NCBI GenBank assembly: GCA_947444785.1
Contig: CANFBG010000005.1
Location: 1 to 40,961, forward strand
DNA from: Microbacteriaceae bacterium
Lineage (GTDB): Bacteria; Actinomycetota; Actinomycetes; Actinomycetales; Microbacteriaceae
Reading direction: 5' to 3'
DNA: 40,961 nucleotides
Position numbers and translations under genes: made by a program. Below the pieces are notes generated by a model, which was not told where the DNA came from, ran no database searches, and saw only the letters and a list, made by a program, of their open reading frames with translations. Position 1 is the first letter of the stretch, and each line of letters opens with the position of its first letter. Below are positions 17,670-27,292 of the stretch, in pieces.

Positions 17670-17854
17670 TAGTTAATCTCCTCAACCTGAACCAGGTGAG
17701 CAACGGTGCGAACGTAGCCGCGGTTCACGGGGCTGTCGTCCTTGACGACGGTGTCGCCGATCCGCTTCAGACCCAGGCTGCGAAGCGTGTCGCGCTGGTT
17801 CTGCTTCTCACTGATTACGGACTTGATCTGCGTTACTTTGAGCTGCGCGGCCAT
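17669..17854 (-). CDS. rpmD: 50S ribosomal protein L30 (uL30)
   Basis: L30, 61 residues: [38 protein letters not shown], then the [15 protein letters not shown] end, a complete short bacterial L30. Two consecutive ATG codons (17857 and 17854) touch the rpsE stop; the second gives the usual MAAQ start, the first would add one Met. Its stop overlaps the rplO start (TAATG). Confidence 0.96.
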   Translation of the reverse strand: MAAQLKVTQIKSVISEKQNQRDTLRSLGLKRIGDTVVKDDSPVNRGYVRTVAHLVQVEEIN

Positions 17855-18576
17855 CATGCACCAGCCTTTGCACTCGTAGCGGCTGCCTCGCGAAGCGCGG
17901 CCTCCGTGCGGAGCAGACGAGCGGGGGCGACGTCTTCGTAGGCAAGCCCACGACGAGCGGCAACCGCACGCGGTTCCTCGAGCTGGTGAAGAGCCTCTAC
18001 GGTTGCGTGCACGATGTTGATCGTGTTGCTGGAACCGAGGGACTTCGACAGCACGTCGTGGATACCGGCGCACTCGAGTACGGCGCGGACGGGTCCACCG
18101 GCGATAACACCGGTACCTGCAGCGGCCGGACGAAGAAGAACGACGCCTGCGGCGGCCTCTCCCTGAACCGGGTGCGGGATGGTGTTGCCGACGCGGGGAA
18201 CGCGGAAGAAGTTCTTCTTGGCTTCTTCGACGCCCTTGGAGATGGCGGTGGGGACCTCGCGGGCCTTGCCGTAGCCAACTCCGACGAGGCCGTTGCCGTC
18301 ACCGACGACGACGAGGGCGGTGAAGCTGAAGCGACGACCACCCTTGACGACCTTGGATACACGGTTGATGGTCACGACGCGCTCGAGGAACTGGCTCTTC
18401 TCGGCGTCACGGCTTCCGCGCTGCTCGCGGCTGGGGCTGCGCTCGCGACCTCCACGACGGGCCTCGCGGGGCTCGTTGAGGTTGGCCTCGGTTGACGCGG
18501 CGGTCTCTACCGGGGCTTCTTCGGCCACAGCGGTCTCCTTAGTGTTCTCAGTGCCCTGAGTAGATGCGATGCTCAC
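17854..18576 (-). CDS. rpsE: 30S ribosomal protein S5 (uS5)
   Basis: S5 is involved in decoding fidelity and mRNA helicase activity. The core from about residue 62 has [33 protein letters not shown] and [20 protein letters not shown]. The 240-residue length reflects an N-terminal extension of about 60 residues (acidic, then [18 protein letters not shown]) and a short Ala-rich C-terminus. The [10 protein letters not shown] segment is RS-like and basic. It overlaps rplR by four bases. Confidence 0.97.
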   Translation of the reverse strand: MSIASTQGTENTKETAVAEEAPVETAASTEANLNEPREARRGGRERSPSREQRGSRDAEKSQFLERVVTINRVSKVVKGGRRFSFTALVVVGDGNGLVGVGYGKAREVPTAISKGVEEAKKNFFRVPRVGNTIPHPVQGEAAAGVVLLRPAAAGTGVIAGGPVRAVLECAGIHDVLSKSLGSSNTINIVHATVEALHQLEEPRAVAARRGLAYEDVAPARLLRTEAALREAAATSAKAGA

Positions 18577-18944
18577 AGGTTCAGACCACCTTCACGGGCG
18601 CCATCGGCGATTGCCGCAACACGGCCGGAGTAGCGGTTGCCACCACGGTCGAATACGACTGCCTCGATGCCGGCCAGCTTGGCGCGTTCTGCAACCAGCT
18701 CACCGACCTTCTTGGCCTTGGCGGTCTTGTCGCCGTCAAAGTTGCGCATGTCGGCCTCAAGCGTGGACGCGCTCGCCAGGGTGAAACCCTTGGAGTCATC
18801 GACGATCTGGACGAATACGTGACGGGCCGAACGGTTGACGACCAGACGGGGGCGCGTTTCCGTGCCCTGGACCTTCTTGCGGAGACGGTCGTGCCGGCGC
18901 GAACGCGCAGCAGACTTGCTCTTTCCTCTAGTTCCGAGACCCAT
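18573..18944 (-). CDS. rplR: 50S ribosomal protein L18 (uL18)
   Basis: L18, 123 residues, carries 5S rRNA into the large subunit. [37 protein letters not shown] and the C-terminal [24 protein letters not shown] are typical. It is two bases from rplF and overlaps rpsE by four, so it is tightly coupled within the spc run. Confidence 0.97.
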   Translation of the reverse strand: MGLGTRGKSKSAARSRRHDRLRKKVQGTETRPRLVVNRSARHVFVQIVDDSKGFTLASASTLEADMRNFDGDKTAKAKKVGELVAERAKLAGIEAVVFDRGGNRYSGRVAAIADGAREGGLNL

Positions 18945-18946
18945 GG

Positions 18947-19483
18947 TTACTTACCACTCTTTCCGGCCTTGCGGCGAACGACCTCGCCGGCGTAACGCAC
19001 ACCCTTGCCCTTGTAGGGCTCAGGCTTGCGCAACTTACGAATGTTTGCGGCAACCTCACCGACGGCCTGCTTGTCGATGCCGATCACGGTGAGCTTGTTC
19101 ACACCCTCAACAGAGAAGCTGATGCCGACGGGCGGCTCAACGGTGATGGGGTGCGAGAAGCCGAGGGCGAACTCTACGCCCGTGCCCTTGACTGCGACGC
19201 GGTAACCGGTACCGACGACCTCAAGGCTCTTTGTGTAACCCTGGGTGACGCCGATGATCTGGTTCGCGATGAGCGTGCGGGTCAGTCCGTGCAGCGAACG
19301 CGAGTTGCGCTCGTCGTCGGGACGGGTGACCAGAATCTGGCCATCCTCGATCTTGACCTCGATGGGGACTGCAACGACGAGCGCGAGCTCACCCTTGGGG
19401 CCCTTGACAGCGACGGCCTGGCCGTCGATGGTGATCTCGACCCCGGCAGGGATCTCGATGGGGAGTCTTCCAATACGTGACAT
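18947..19483 (-). CDS. rplF: 50S ribosomal protein L6 (uL6)
   Basis: L6, 178 residues with the two-domain fold: the N-terminal [17 protein letters not shown], the central [30 protein letters not shown], and the C-terminal [25 protein letters not shown]. Length and motifs are canonical. Six bases separate it from rpsH. Confidence 0.97.
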   Translation of the reverse strand: MSRIGRLPIEIPAGVEITIDGQAVAVKGPKGELALVVAVPIEVKIEDGQILVTRPDDERNSRSLHGLTRTLIANQIIGVTQGYTKSLEVVGTGYRVAVKGTGVEFALGFSHPITVEPPVGISFSVEGVNKLTVIGIDKQAVGEVAANIRKLRKPEPYKGKGVRYAGEVVRRKAGKSGK

Positions 19484-19489
19484 CAGCGA

Positions 19490-19888
19490 TCACCAAACGT
19501 AGGCGAGAACTTCTCCACCTACGCCCTTCTTGGATGCCTGGCGGTCGGTAAGCAGACCGGAGGACGTTGAGAGGATGGCGACGCCGAGTCCGCCGAGAAC
19601 CGTGGGGATCTCAGTCGACTTTGCGTAAACGCGGAGGCCGGGCTTGGAAACGCGCTTGATGCCCACGATGGAGCGTTCACGGTTCGGGCCGAACTTGAGT
19701 GCGAGCGTCAGGGTCTGTCCGACCTTGGCGTCCTTGACGTCCCAGCTCGAGATGTAACCCTCGGCCTTCAGGATGTCGGCGATGTGCGACTTGAGCTTCG
19801 AGTGCGGCATGGACACGGTGTCGTGATATGCCGAGTTCGCGTTGCGCAGTCTGGTCAGCATGTCTGCGACCGGATCTGTCATTGTCAT
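19490..19888 (-). CDS. rpsH: 30S ribosomal protein S8 (uS8)
   Basis: S8, 132 residues, binds helix 21 of 16S rRNA. It starts [20 protein letters not shown] and has [33 protein letters not shown]. The frame is open upstream to 20023, but that part is hairpin-rich and does not match the family. The ATG at 19886-19888 gives the standard actinobacterial N-terminus. rpsN is not found between rplE and this gene. Confidence 0.97.
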   Translation of the reverse strand: MTMTDPVADMLTRLRNANSAYHDTVSMPHSKLKSHIADILKAEGYISSWDVKDAKVGQTLTLALKFGPNRERSIVGIKRVSKPGLRVYAKSTEIPTVLGGLGVAILSTSSGLLTDRQASKKGVGGEVLAYVW

Positions 19889-20040
19889 TGAGGTAATGCC
19901 TTTCGCCTGGTTTCGACACCCTTTACGAGGGTGCCGACCTTTGGTGTGGACTCCACAGTTCCTGCGGAGCTTTGCTAACAGACTAAGCCCGAGGGGCACC
20001 AACACCGAAAACGGCGTCGGCACCCCACAGGCTCAGAAGG
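19889..20040 (-). promoter_or_regulatory. rplE-rpsH intergenic hairpin cluster in place of rpsN
   Basis: These 152 bases hold three inverted repeats on the minus strand. The first is a 15-pair stem with several G-U pairs and a TTTT loop (19993-20026). The second is an 8-bp stem CTCCGCAG/CTGTGGAG with a GAA loop (19951-19969). The third is a 5-bp CACCC/GGGTG stem (about 19919-19935). No zinc-type S14 reading frame is present. The first hairpin lies 14 bases after rplE and could terminate or attenuate; the region could also be a leader for rpsH. Confidence 0.55.
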
Positions 20041-20646
20041 TTAAGAAGGGGTGTTCTCGGCGTTGCGGAACGGGAAGCCCAGCGCCTTCAGCAGCGCGCG
20101 GCCTTCCTCATCCGTCTTCGCCGTGGTGACGACAGTGATGTCGAAACCGCGAACGCGGTCGATCTTGTCCTGATCGATCTCGTGGAACATTGACTGCTCG
20201 TTGAGGCCGAAGGTGTAGTTGCCGCGACCATCGAACTGCTTGTCGCTGAGGCCGCGGAAGTCGCGGATGCGGGGCAGGGCGAGGGAGAGCAGGCGGTCCA
20301 GGAACTCCCAGGCGCGGTCGCCCCGAAGGGTGACGTGTGCGCCGATGGGCTGGCCCTCGCGCAGCTTGAACTGAGCGATGGACTTGCGCGCCAGGGTGAC
20401 CTGGGGCTTCTGGCCGGTGATCGCGGTGAGGTCCTTGACGGCCCCATCCATGATCTTGCCGTCGCGAGCTGCCTCGCCGACACCGGTGTTGACGACGATC
20501 TTGACGAGTCCCGGCACCTGGTGGACGTTGGTGAAACCGAAGTCCTCCTTGAGCTGCTTGGAGATCTCGGCGCGGTACTTCGCCTTGAGGCGGGGAACGG
20601 GTCGGGCGACAGTCTCTGCGCCGGACACCACTGCAGTGTCAGTCAT
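20041..20646 (-). CDS. rplE: 50S ribosomal protein L5 (uL5)
   Basis: L5, 201 residues, contacts 5S rRNA and S13. [55 protein letters not shown], and the [22 protein letters not shown] region are diagnostic. About 17 variable N-terminal residues precede the core. Its start overlaps the rplX stop by one base. Confidence 0.97.
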   Translation of the reverse strand: MTDTAVVSGAETVARPVPRLKAKYRAEISKQLKEDFGFTNVHQVPGLVKIVVNTGVGEAARDGKIMDGAVKDLTAITGQKPQVTLARKSIAQFKLREGQPIGAHVTLRGDRAWEFLDRLLSLALPRIRDFRGLSDKQFDGRGNYTFGLNEQSMFHEIDQDKIDRVRGFDITVVTTAKTDEEGRALLKALGFPFRNAENTPS

Positions 20647-21005
20647 TAGAGGTCCTTACCTGACTTCTTGGCGTAACGAATTCGGACGTTCTTGGTGACG
20701 CCGTCCTTGGTTACCTGCTCGATGCGGAAACCGACGCGGGTCGGCTTCTTGGTCTCGGGGTCGACGAGGGCGACGTTGGACACGTGCAGCGGGGCCTCAA
20801 CGGTCTCGATGCCACCGGTCTTCGTGCCGCGCTGGGTCTGGCCAACGCGAACGTGCTTGGTGACGAAGTTGACACCCTCCACGACCACGCGGTTGCGCTC
20901 AACGAGAACCTCGAGGACACGACCCTGCTTGCCGCGGTCTCCGCCGCGGGCCTGGGTCGCTCCGGTGATGACCTGTACGAGGTCACCCTTCTTGATGTTT
21001 GCCAT
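20646..21005 (-). CDS. rplX: 50S ribosomal protein L24 (uL24)
   Basis: L24, 119 residues, nucleates 50S assembly. The KOW motif is [29 protein letters not shown], followed by [13 protein letters not shown]. Length and C-terminal [13 protein letters not shown] are as expected. It follows rplN after three bases and is fused by one base to rplE. Confidence 0.97.
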   Translation of the reverse strand: MANIKKGDLVQVITGATQARGGDRGKQGRVLEVLVERNRVVVEGVNFVTKHVRVGQTQRGTKTGGIETVEAPLHVSNVALVDPETKKPTRVGFRIEQVTKDGVTKNVRIRYAKKSGKDL

Positions 21006-21008
21006 GAC

Positions 21009-21377
21009 TTAGATAACCTCCGGCGCCAACGAGATGATCTTCATGAACTTCTTGTCGCGAAGCTCGCGCCCAACCGGGCCGAAGATTCGGGTGCCCCGGG
21101 GGTCACCGTCAGCCTTCAGAATCACTGCAGCGTTCTCATCGAACTTGATGTACGAACCGTCGGGACGACGGGTCTGCTTCTTGACGCGAACGATGACGGC
21201 CTTGACCACATCGCCCTTCTTGACGTTTCCGCCGGGGATCGCGTCTTTGACGGTGGCGACGATGACGTCACCGAGACCGGCGTAACGACGGCCGGAGCCA
21301 CCGAGAACGCGGATCGTGAGGAGCTCCTTGGCGCCGGTGTTGTCGGCGACCTTTACTCTGGATTCCTGCTGGAGCAT
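21009..21377 (-). CDS. rplN: 50S ribosomal protein L14 (uL14)
   Basis: L14, 122 residues: [71 protein letters not shown] and [14 protein letters not shown] are the standard blocks. The length is exactly the family norm. It lies 37 bases after rpsQ. Confidence 0.98.
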   Translation of the reverse strand: MLQQESRVKVADNTGAKELLTIRVLGGSGRRYAGLGDVIVATVKDAIPGGNVKKGDVVKAVIVRVKKQTRRPDGSYIKFDENAAVILKADGDPRGTRIFGPVGRELRDKKFMKIISLAPEVI

Positions 21378-21414
21378 TTTTCTCTAAACCTTTCGTAGCC
21401 AGTAGGCCGGAGGC

Positions 21415-21741
21415 CTACTTGGCCTTCTCGAGGATCTCGACCAGGCGCCAGCGCTTGGTAGCGCTGAGCGGCCGGGTCTCGCTGATGAGAACAGAGTCAC
21501 CGATGCCGGCGGAGTTCGCCTCGTCGTGGACCTTGACCTTGGACGTACGGCGGATGACCTTGCCGTACAACGGGTGCTTGACGCGGTCTTCGACCTCGAC
21601 GGTGATGGTCTTATCCATCTTGTCGCTGGTCACGATGCCACGACGCGACTTGCGGTAACCCCGCGTGTCGGCTGCCTTGACGTCGTGCTCCGCGTGCTCG
21701 ACAGTCGCCGGGGCGGCTGCCTCTTCCGTGATCTTTGCCAT
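21415..21741 (-). CDS. rpsQ: 30S ribosomal protein S17 (uS17)
   Basis: S17 with the OB-fold core from about residue 30 ([36 protein letters not shown]) and the end [16 protein letters not shown]. The 108 residues include an N-terminal acidic extension of about 28 residues ([15 protein letters not shown]), common in actinobacteria. The start overlaps the rpmC stop (TAATG). Confidence 0.97.
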   Translation of the reverse strand: MAKITEEAAAPATVEHAEHDVKAADTRGYRKSRRGIVTSDKMDKTITVEVEDRVKHPLYGKVIRRTSKVKVHDEANSAGIGDSVLISETRPLSATKRWRLVEILEKAK

Positions 21742-22088
21742 TACTTGGCCTCCTCAGCCTCTACGGCCGGGGCGGCGTCCACTACGGCGGCGTCGTCCTT
21801 CTTGGCCTTGCTCTTCTTCTCGGTGCTCTTCGCCTCAGTCTTGGCAGCGACCTCGATGGGGGCGGGCGTGGCACGAATGCCCAGCTCGCGCTCACGAAGG
21901 ATCGTGTAGATGCGGGCGATGTCGCGCTTCACGGCGCGCAGGCGGCCGTGGCTCTCGAGCTGGCCGGTGGCCGACTGGAAGCGAAGGTTGAAAAGCTCTT
22001 CCTTCGCCTTCTTCAGCTCATCCGCCAGGCGGGTGTCTTCATACGTGTCGAGCTCGACGGGGGCGAGCTCCTTGGAACCGATCGCCAT
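21741..22088 (-). CDS. rpmC: 50S ribosomal protein L29 (uL29) with C-terminal tail
   Basis: L29 at the tunnel exit, near SRP and trigger factor sites. The helical core (about 8-72) has [39 protein letters not shown]. The protein is 115 residues, well above the usual 65-80, because of a tail of about 43 residues with a Lys/Glu stretch ([17 protein letters not shown]) and an acidic Ala-rich end. One-base coupling on both sides. Confidence 0.96.
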   Translation of the reverse strand: MAIGSKELAPVELDTYEDTRLADELKKAKEELFNLRFQSATGQLESHGRLRAVKRDIARIYTILRERELGIRATPAPIEVAAKTEAKSTEKKSKAKKDDAAVVDAAPAVEAEEAK

Positions 22089-22507
22089 TATGCGTCACCC
22101 TCTTCGCGCTTGATGATGCGTGCCTTCAACGGCAGCTTGTGAATTGCCCTGGTCAGAGCCTCGCGGGCGACAGTCTCGCTGACACCGCTGAGCTCGAACA
22201 GAACGCGACCCGGCTTGACGTTGGCAACCCACCACTCCGGTGAACCCTTACCGGAACCCATGCGGGTTTCGGCAGGCTTCTTGGTCAGCGGGCGGTCGGG
22301 GTAGATGTTGATCCACACCTTTCCACCACGCTTGATGTGACGGGTCATCGCGATACGAGCGGACTCGATCTGGCGGTTCGTCACATATGCAGGCGTAAGC
22401 GCCTGGATGCCGTACTCACCGAAGCTCACCACGGTACCGCCGGTGGCCTGGCCACTGCGTCCGGGGTGGTGCTGCTTGCGGTGCTTGACTCTTCTGGGAA
22501 TCAACAT
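22088..22507 (-). CDS. rplP: 50S ribosomal protein L16 (uL16)
   Basis: L16, 139 residues, near the A site. It starts [37 protein letters not shown] and contains [19 protein letters not shown]-type motifs ([21 protein letters not shown]). It is canonical in length and sequence and is placed between rpsC and rpmC as in other S10 operons. Confidence 0.98.
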   Translation of the reverse strand: MLIPRRVKHRKQHHPGRSGQATGGTVVSFGEYGIQALTPAYVTNRQIESARIAMTRHIKRGGKVWINIYPDRPLTKKPAETRMGSGKGSPEWWVANVKPGRVLFELSGVSETVAREALTRAIHKLPLKARIIKREEGDA

Positions 22508-22509
22508 GG

Positions 22510-23325
22510 TTATGCCTCAACTCCTGCTGCTACCGGAGCGGCCGTCGCCGGAGCGGCGGTCGTTGCGGGAGCACTGGTTCCGGTCGGCGCGTTACGGCGG
22601 GGACGGTCGGCGCCATCGCGGCCACCGTCACGACGCTCGGGACGCGTTGACTTCTGGTTGGCCTGCTCGCGAGCAAGCTCCTTGTTGGTGATGTCACCCT
22701 TGTAGATCCAGACCTTCACGCCGATACGGCCGAAGGTGGTCTTTGCCTCGTAGAAGCCGTAGTCGATGTTCGCGCGGAGGGTGTGCAGCGGCACGCGGCC
22801 CTCGCGGTAGAACTCCGAACGGCTCATCTCGGCGCCGCCGAGGCGGCCGGAGACCTGGATACGAACACCCTTGACGCTGCCGGTGCGCTGGGCACCCTGC
22901 ATGCCCTTGCGCATCGCGCGGCGGAAAGCCACACGAGCGGAGAGCTGCTCGGCAATGCCCTGGGCAACAAGCTGTGCCTCAGCCTCGGGGTTCTTGACCT
23001 CGAGGATGTTGAGCTGGATCTGCTTGCCGGTGAGCTTCTCGAGGTCGGAGCGAATTCGCTCGGCCTCGGCGCCACGGCGACCGATCACGATGCCCGGACG
23101 GGCGGTGTGAATGTCGACGCGGACGCGGTCACGGGTGCGCTCGATCTCGATCCGGGCAACGCCGGCGCGGTCGAGTGACGTGCTCAGCAGACGACGGATT
23201 TTGACATCCTCGGCCACGAAGTCCGCATAACGCTGTCCCGGCTTCGTCGAGTCGGAGAACCAACGCGACACGTGGTCGGTGGTGATACCGAGACGGAAGC
23301 CGTACGGGTTTACTTTCTGTCCCAT
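22510..23325 (-). CDS. rpsC: 30S ribosomal protein S3 (uS3)
   Basis: S3 of the mRNA entry channel. It starts [14 protein letters not shown]; the KH domain has [23 protein letters not shown]; the C-terminal domain has [23 protein letters not shown]. At 271 residues it has a C-terminal tail from about residue 222: first basic ([18 protein letters not shown]), then an Ala/Pro/Thr run. Tails of this kind are common on actinobacterial S3. Confidence 0.97.
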   Translation of the reverse strand: MGQKVNPYGFRLGITTDHVSRWFSDSTKPGQRYADFVAEDVKIRRLLSTSLDRAGVARIEIERTRDRVRVDIHTARPGIVIGRRGAEAERIRSDLEKLTGKQIQLNILEVKNPEAEAQLVAQGIAEQLSARVAFRRAMRKGMQGAQRTGSVKGVRIQVSGRLGGAEMSRSEFYREGRVPLHTLRANIDYGFYEAKTTFGRIGVKVWIYKGDITNKELAREQANQKSTRPERRDGGRDGADRPRRNAPTGTSAPATTAAPATAAPVAAGVEA

Positions 23326-23720
23326 TACTTCTTACCTGCCTTTTTCGTGACCTTGGCGACGGATGCCTCATCCGGCGTGTTCAGCACGATCGTGATGTGG
23401 CTCGTGCGCTTCAGGATCTGGAACGCGCGGCCCTGTGCACGGGGCTGGAAACGCTTGAGCGTTGCACCCTCGTCTACATAGGCCGAAGCGATGAACAGGT
23501 CCTGCACGTCGAGGTAGCTGTTGGCTGCATCGGCCTTGACCTGGGCGTTCGCGATAGCGGACTCCACCAGCTTGTAGACCGGGTCGCTTGCGCCCTGGGG
23601 TGCAAACTTCAGAATCGCCAGTGCCTCAGCCGCCTGCTTGCCGCGGATCATGTTGACGACACGACGAGCCTTCATGGGGGTGACGCGGATGTGACGCACG
23701 CGTGCGATCGACTCCACCAT
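23325..23720 (-). CDS. rplV: 50S ribosomal protein L22 (uL22)
   Basis: L22 lines the peptide exit tunnel. At 131 residues it has [40 protein letters not shown] and the tunnel-loop region [23 protein letters not shown]. The C-terminus adds a short basic stretch (KVTKKAGKK). The macrolide-relevant loop appears intact. It overlaps rpsC by one base. Confidence 0.97.
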   Translation of the reverse strand: MVESIARVRHIRVTPMKARRVVNMIRGKQAAEALAILKFAPQGASDPVYKLVESAIANAQVKADAANSYLDVQDLFIASAYVDEGATLKRFQPRAQGRAFQILKRTSHITIVLNTPDEASVAKVTKKAGKK

Positions 23721-23745
23721 TTCTCTCCTCCTTCACGTCGCCGCG

Positions 23746-24027
23746 CTAGCGGCGACGGCCCTTCTTGTCGTCCTTCACGTGTCCACGGAAGGTGCGGGTG
23801 GGAGCAAACTCGCCGAGTTTGTGCCCAACCATGGTCTCGGTGATGAACACCGGGATGTGCTTGCGGCCGTCGTGCACTGCGATGGTGTGTCCCAGGAAAA
23901 CCGGGATGATCATCGAGCGTCGTGACCAGGTCTTGATTACGTTCTTGGAACCGGCTTCGTTCTGAACAACAACCTTGCGATACAGGTGGTCGTCAACGAA
24001 GGGGCCCTTCTTGAGACTGCGTGGCAT
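23746..24027 (-). CDS. rpsS: 30S ribosomal protein S19 (uS19)
   Basis: S19, 93 residues: [51 protein letters not shown] and [29 protein letters not shown]. All are canonical in order and length. It lies between rplB and rplV with a 12-base gap upstream. Confidence 0.98.
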   Translation of the reverse strand: MPRSLKKGPFVDDHLYRKVVVQNEAGSKNVIKTWSRRSMIIPVFLGHTIAVHDGRKHIPVFITETMVGHKLGEFAPTRTFRGHVKDDKKGRRR

Positions 24028-24039
24028 CCTCTACAACTC

Positions 24040-24879
24040 CTACTTACGCTTCTTGCCGACGTTACGGCGGCGGACAATGAGCTTGTCGCTCTCCTTGTTG
24101 CGGTCCCGGGTACGGCCTTCCTTCTGGCCCCAAGGGCTCACAGGATGACGTCCACCGGAGGTCTTACCCTCACCACCACCGTGCGGGTGGTCGACAGGGT
24201 TCATGGCAACACCACGGACGGTCGGGCGGATGCCCTTCCAGCGTGAGCGACCGGCCTTGCCCCAGTTGATGTTCGACTGCTCGGCGTTGCCGACCTCGCC
24301 GATCGTGGCGCGGCAGCGTGCGTCGACGTTGCGGATTTCACCACTGGGCAGACGAAGCTGCGCGTAGGGGCCATCCTTGGCGACGAGACGAACAGAGGCA
24401 CCAGCGGAGCGTGCCATCTTGGCGCCTCCACCCGGCTTCAACTCGATCGCGTGAATAACGGTTCCCGTGGGGATGTTCTTCAGCGGCAGGTTGTTGCCGG
24501 GCTTGATGTCAGCGGAAGCGCCAGACTCGACGATGTCGCCCTGGGCCAGCTTGTTCGGCGCGATGATGTAGCGCTTGGTGCCGTCAAGGTAGTGCAGGAG
24601 CGCGATGCGCGCCGTGCGGTTGGGGTCGTACTCGATGTGAGCGACCTTGGCGTTGACGCCATCCTTGTCGTTGCGACGGAAGTCGATCACGCGGTACTGG
24701 CGCTTGTGGCCACCACCGATGTGACGCGTCGTAATGCGACCCTGGTTGTTACGTCCACCGCTCTTGGAGAGCGGACGGAGCAGCGACTTCTCAGGAGTCG
24801 AGCGTGTGATTTCTGCGAAGTCCGCGACACTCGAGCCACGACGGCCCGGTGTAGTCGGCTTGTACTTGCGAATACCCAT
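24040..24879 (-). CDS. rplB: 50S ribosomal protein L2 (uL2)
   Basis: L2 is essential for subunit association and peptidyl transferase structure. At 279 residues it starts [21 protein letters not shown] and has the [18 protein letters not shown] block. The conserved histidine segment [26 protein letters not shown] is near the C-terminus. Normal length; placed after rplW as expected. Confidence 0.98.
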   Translation of the reverse strand: MGIRKYKPTTPGRRGSSVADFAEITRSTPEKSLLRPLSKSGGRNNQGRITTRHIGGGHKRQYRVIDFRRNDKDGVNAKVAHIEYDPNRTARIALLHYLDGTKRYIIAPNKLAQGDIVESGASADIKPGNNLPLKNIPTGTVIHAIELKPGGGAKMARSAGASVRLVAKDGPYAQLRLPSGEIRNVDARCRATIGEVGNAEQSNINWGKAGRSRWKGIRPTVRGVAMNPVDHPHGGGEGKTSGGRHPVSPWGQKEGRTRDRNKESDKLIVRRRNVGKKRK

Positions 24880-24912
24880 AATTTATCCCTCTACGCTTCT
24901 GACCAGCGCCGC

Positions 24913-25218
24913 TTAACCGACAGCGGTGAAGATGTCGATGGAGCCGGACTTCAGCGTGACGATGGCGCGCTTGGTGTCCTTGCGCTTTCCCATGCCGAAC
25001 TTGGTGCGACGCGTCTTGCCAACACGGTTCAGTGTGTTGATGGATGCGACCTCGACCTTGAAGATCTTCTCGATAGCGAGCTTGATCTCGGTCTTGTTCG
25101 AGCGGGGGTCAACGATGAACGTGTACTTTCCCGCGTCGATCAGGCTGTAGCTCTTCTCAGAGACGACCGGCGAGATGATGATGTCGCGGGGGTCTTTGTT
25201 GAACGCTGCGTTGCTCAT
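24913..25218 (-). CDS. rplW: 50S ribosomal protein L23 (uL23)
   Basis: L23 at the tunnel exit is the trigger factor and SRP docking site. The 101 residues contain [56 protein letters not shown] and [19 protein letters not shown]. Its ATG overlaps the rplD stop by four bases. Confidence 0.97.
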   Translation of the reverse strand: MSNAAFNKDPRDIIISPVVSEKSYSLIDAGKYTFIVDPRSNKTEIKLAIEKIFKVEVASINTLNRVGKTRRTKFGMGKRKDTKRAIVTLKSGSIDIFTAVG

Positions 25219-25889
25219 GCTGCAGCCTCCTCTTTCTTCGACTTCGAAGCGACGAACGACTCGAAGGCAGCCTTCGTGAAGATGATGTCGTCGCTGACGA
25301 GAACGTCATAGGCATTCAGCTGGTCGGCCGGCAGCACGTGAACGGTCGGGATGTTGCGAACACTCTTGGCGCTTACGACATCGTCACGCTCGAGCACGAT
25401 GAGAACGTGCTTGGAGTTGGCGATGAGGGTCAGCAGCTCGATGACGTTCTTGGTCGAGGGGGTCTCGCCCTGAGCCATCGACTCGACGACGTGCACGCGA
25501 CGGCCGCGGGCGCGGTCGGAGAGTGAGCCGAGGAGAGCAGCAGCAATCATCTTCTTGGGGGTGCGCTGGTCGTAGCTGCGCGGGGTCGGTCCGTGGACGA
25601 TTCCACCACCGGTCATCTGGGGTGCGCGGATCGAGCCCTGGCGGGCGCGACCGGTTCCCTTCTGCTTGAACGGCTTGCGGCCGGCACCGGAAACTTCACC
25701 GCGACGCTTGGTCTTGTGCGTACCCTGGCGGGCGGCTGCCAGCTGGGCTACGACGACCTGGTGAATCAGCGGGACGTTGGTCTGGACGTTGAACAAGGCG
25801 CCGGGAAGAACGACGGTGCCGCTCTTCTTGCCCTTGGCATCCAGGAGGTCGACCGTCTGGTCTTCCAATACGATTTCTGAGGTTGACAT
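25215..25889 (-). CDS. rplD: 50S ribosomal protein L4 (uL4)
   Basis: L4, 224 residues, with a long loop reaching the exit tunnel: [50 protein letters not shown], followed by the globular C-terminal part with [20 protein letters not shown]. In Escherichia coli L4 represses the S10 operon through its leader; whether it does so here is unknown, although the rpsJ leader in this window is long. Confidence 0.97.
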   Translation of the reverse strand: MSTSEIVLEDQTVDLLDAKGKKSGTVVLPGALFNVQTNVPLIHQVVVAQLAAARQGTHKTKRRGEVSGAGRKPFKQKGTGRARQGSIRAPQMTGGGIVHGPTPRSYDQRTPKKMIAAALLGSLSDRARGRRVHVVESMAQGETPSTKNVIELLTLIANSKHVLIVLERDDVVSAKSVRNIPTVHVLPADQLNAYDVLVSDDIIFTKAAFESFVASKSKKEEAAA

Positions 25890-25893
25890 GAAG

Positions 25894-26550
25894 TTATGCC
25901 CCCTTCACTGCGTTGCGAACGAAAACGAGACGGCCACGCGCTCCGGGAACGGCACCCTTGATCAGGATGACGTTCTTCTCGGCGTCGATGGAGTGCACGG
26001 CGAGGTTCAGCACGGTAACGCGCTCGCCACCCATACGACCGGCCATGCGCATGCCCTTGAAGACGCGGCTGGGGGTCGAGGAGGCACCGATGGAACCGGG
26101 CTTGCGGTGGTTACGGTGCGAACCGTGAGAAGAGGAGACGCCCTTGAAGTTGTGACGCTTCATAACACCGGCGAAACCCTTGCCCTTGGAGGTGCCCATG
26201 ACGTCGACCTTGGCGACACCGGTGAAGACGGCGTCAACCGTCAGCTCCTGGCCCAGGGCGTAGTCAGCGGCGTCCGCGGTGCGGATCTCCGTGAGGTGGC
26301 GGCGCGGCGTAACACCGGCTGCCTCGAAGTGACCCGTGGCAGGCTTGTTGGCCTTGCGGGGGTCGATGTTGCCGGCGGCGATCTGAACGGCGAGGTAGCC
26401 GTCGCGCTCGATCGTGCGCAGCTGGGTGACGACGTTGGGGGTGATCTCAACGACGGTGACGGGGATGAGACGGTTGTTCTCGTCCCACACCTGGGTCATG
26501 CCGAGCTTGATGCCGAGCAGACCCTTGCTGGTCTTGGTTGTGTTAGCCAT
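25894..26550 (-). CDS. rplC: 50S ribosomal protein L3 (uL3)
   Basis: L3, 218 residues: [31 protein letters not shown] near the start and [53 protein letters not shown] in the conserved tip. The frame is open 10 codons upstream into rpsJ; the ATG at 26548-26550 ([10 protein letters not shown]) is four bases after the rpsJ stop and fits the family. Confidence 0.97.
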   Translation of the reverse strand: MANTTKTSKGLLGIKLGMTQVWDENNRLIPVTVVEITPNVVTQLRTIERDGYLAVQIAAGNIDPRKANKPATGHFEAAGVTPRRHLTEIRTADAADYALGQELTVDAVFTGVAKVDVMGTSKGKGFAGVMKRHNFKGVSSSHGSHRNHRKPGSIGASSTPSRVFKGMRMAGRMGGERVTVLNLAVHSIDAEKNVILIKGAVPGARGRLVFVRNAVKGA

Positions 26551-26554
26551 GGCC

Positions 26555-26863
26555 TTAGAGCTTGATCTCGATGTTGACATCGGCCGGCAGGTCGAGGCGC
26601 ATCAGCGAGTCAACCGCCTTGGGCGTCGGGTCGATGATGTCGATGAGGCGCTTGTGGGTGCGCATCTCGAAGTGCTCGCGGCTGTCCTTGTACTTGTGAG
26701 GTGAACGGATCACGCAGATCACGTTTTTCTCAGTGGGCAACGGCACCGGGCCGACAACGGTTGCACCCGCGCGGGTTACCGTGTCAACAATCTTGCGCGC
26801 CGAGGAATCGATGACCTCGTGGTCATACGACTTCAGTCGGATGCGGATCTTTTGTCCCGCCAT
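26555..26863 (-). CDS. rpsJ: 30S ribosomal protein S10 (uS10/NusE)
   Basis: S10, 102 residues, also the NusE partner of NusB and Nus[47 protein letters not shown] and the [16 protein letters not shown] loop are standard. It is the first gene of the S10-spc superoperon and is preceded by a leader of about 290 nt and its own promoter. Confidence 0.98.
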   Translation of the reverse strand: MAGQKIRIRLKSYDHEVIDSSARKIVDTVTRAGATVVGPVPLPTEKNVICVIRSPHKYKDSREHFEMRTHKRLIDIIDPTPKAVDSLMRLDLPADVNIEIKL

Positions 26864-27235
26864 TTGTGACTCGCTCTCTTGTTAGCGTCTTACCTTCCTT
26901 GCGGATGGCATTGGACGCGCTTACGTACGAGGACCTGTGGGCCCTCGTCACCTGTGCACTTCGTGTGTTGCACCACTGTTTTGATATCAACGCCCTTGCG
27001 GACTGCCCCACCGGCACGCCTTTTTCTCGCACGGGTGATCCATGCGAGAAGGATGCTGGTGGTTTTGTTCTGCTGCCCGCGGCACAATCCGAGAGACTGT
27101 GCACTGCCTGACAGTGATTCCAGACCGCAGGGCGGCATGAAAGTGTTGAACTAGATGAGTTTGCCACAGCTTTGGGCATCGTGCAACCCGGGCGTGTCGC
27201 GTTGGGCGTGTCGCTCTCCCCCTGTGTTTACGCGC
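26864..27235 (-). promoter_or_regulatory. rpsJ: S10 operon promoter and long leader
   Basis: On the minus strand TTGCAC (27181-27186) and CAAACT (27158-27163) are separated by 17 bases, a plausible strong promoter, giving a transcript start near 27151. The remaining leader of about 285 nt has no gene I can support. It holds several inverted repeats, including TTCTCGCA/TGCGAGAA (about 27023-27051) and GCACA/TGTGC (about 27082-27103), plus a CACTG/CAGTG pair. About 50 bases separate the promoter from the upstream gene's terminator. Confidence 0.6.
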
Positions 27236-27277
27236 AAGAAGCCCTCCCGAGCATCCTGCTCCCCGGGAGGGCTTCTT
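27236..27277 (-). terminator. terminator of the giant adhesin gene
   Basis: Fourteen perfectly paired bases (AAGAAGCCCTCCCG with CGGGAGGGCTTCTT) enclose a 14-base loop, 16 bases after the adhesin stop. The A-rich arm on the minus strand starts AAAGAAG; the 3' flank is TTCTTGCG. A good intrinsic terminator insulating the S10 promoter from the adhesin gene. Confidence 0.85.
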
Positions 27278-27292
27278 TGACTTACGCGGTGA

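Noticed and set aside
19889-20023. Extended N-terminus of S8, or a hidden rpsN
   Set aside because: The segment holds inverted repeats and no CxxC zinc motif or S14 sequence in any frame.
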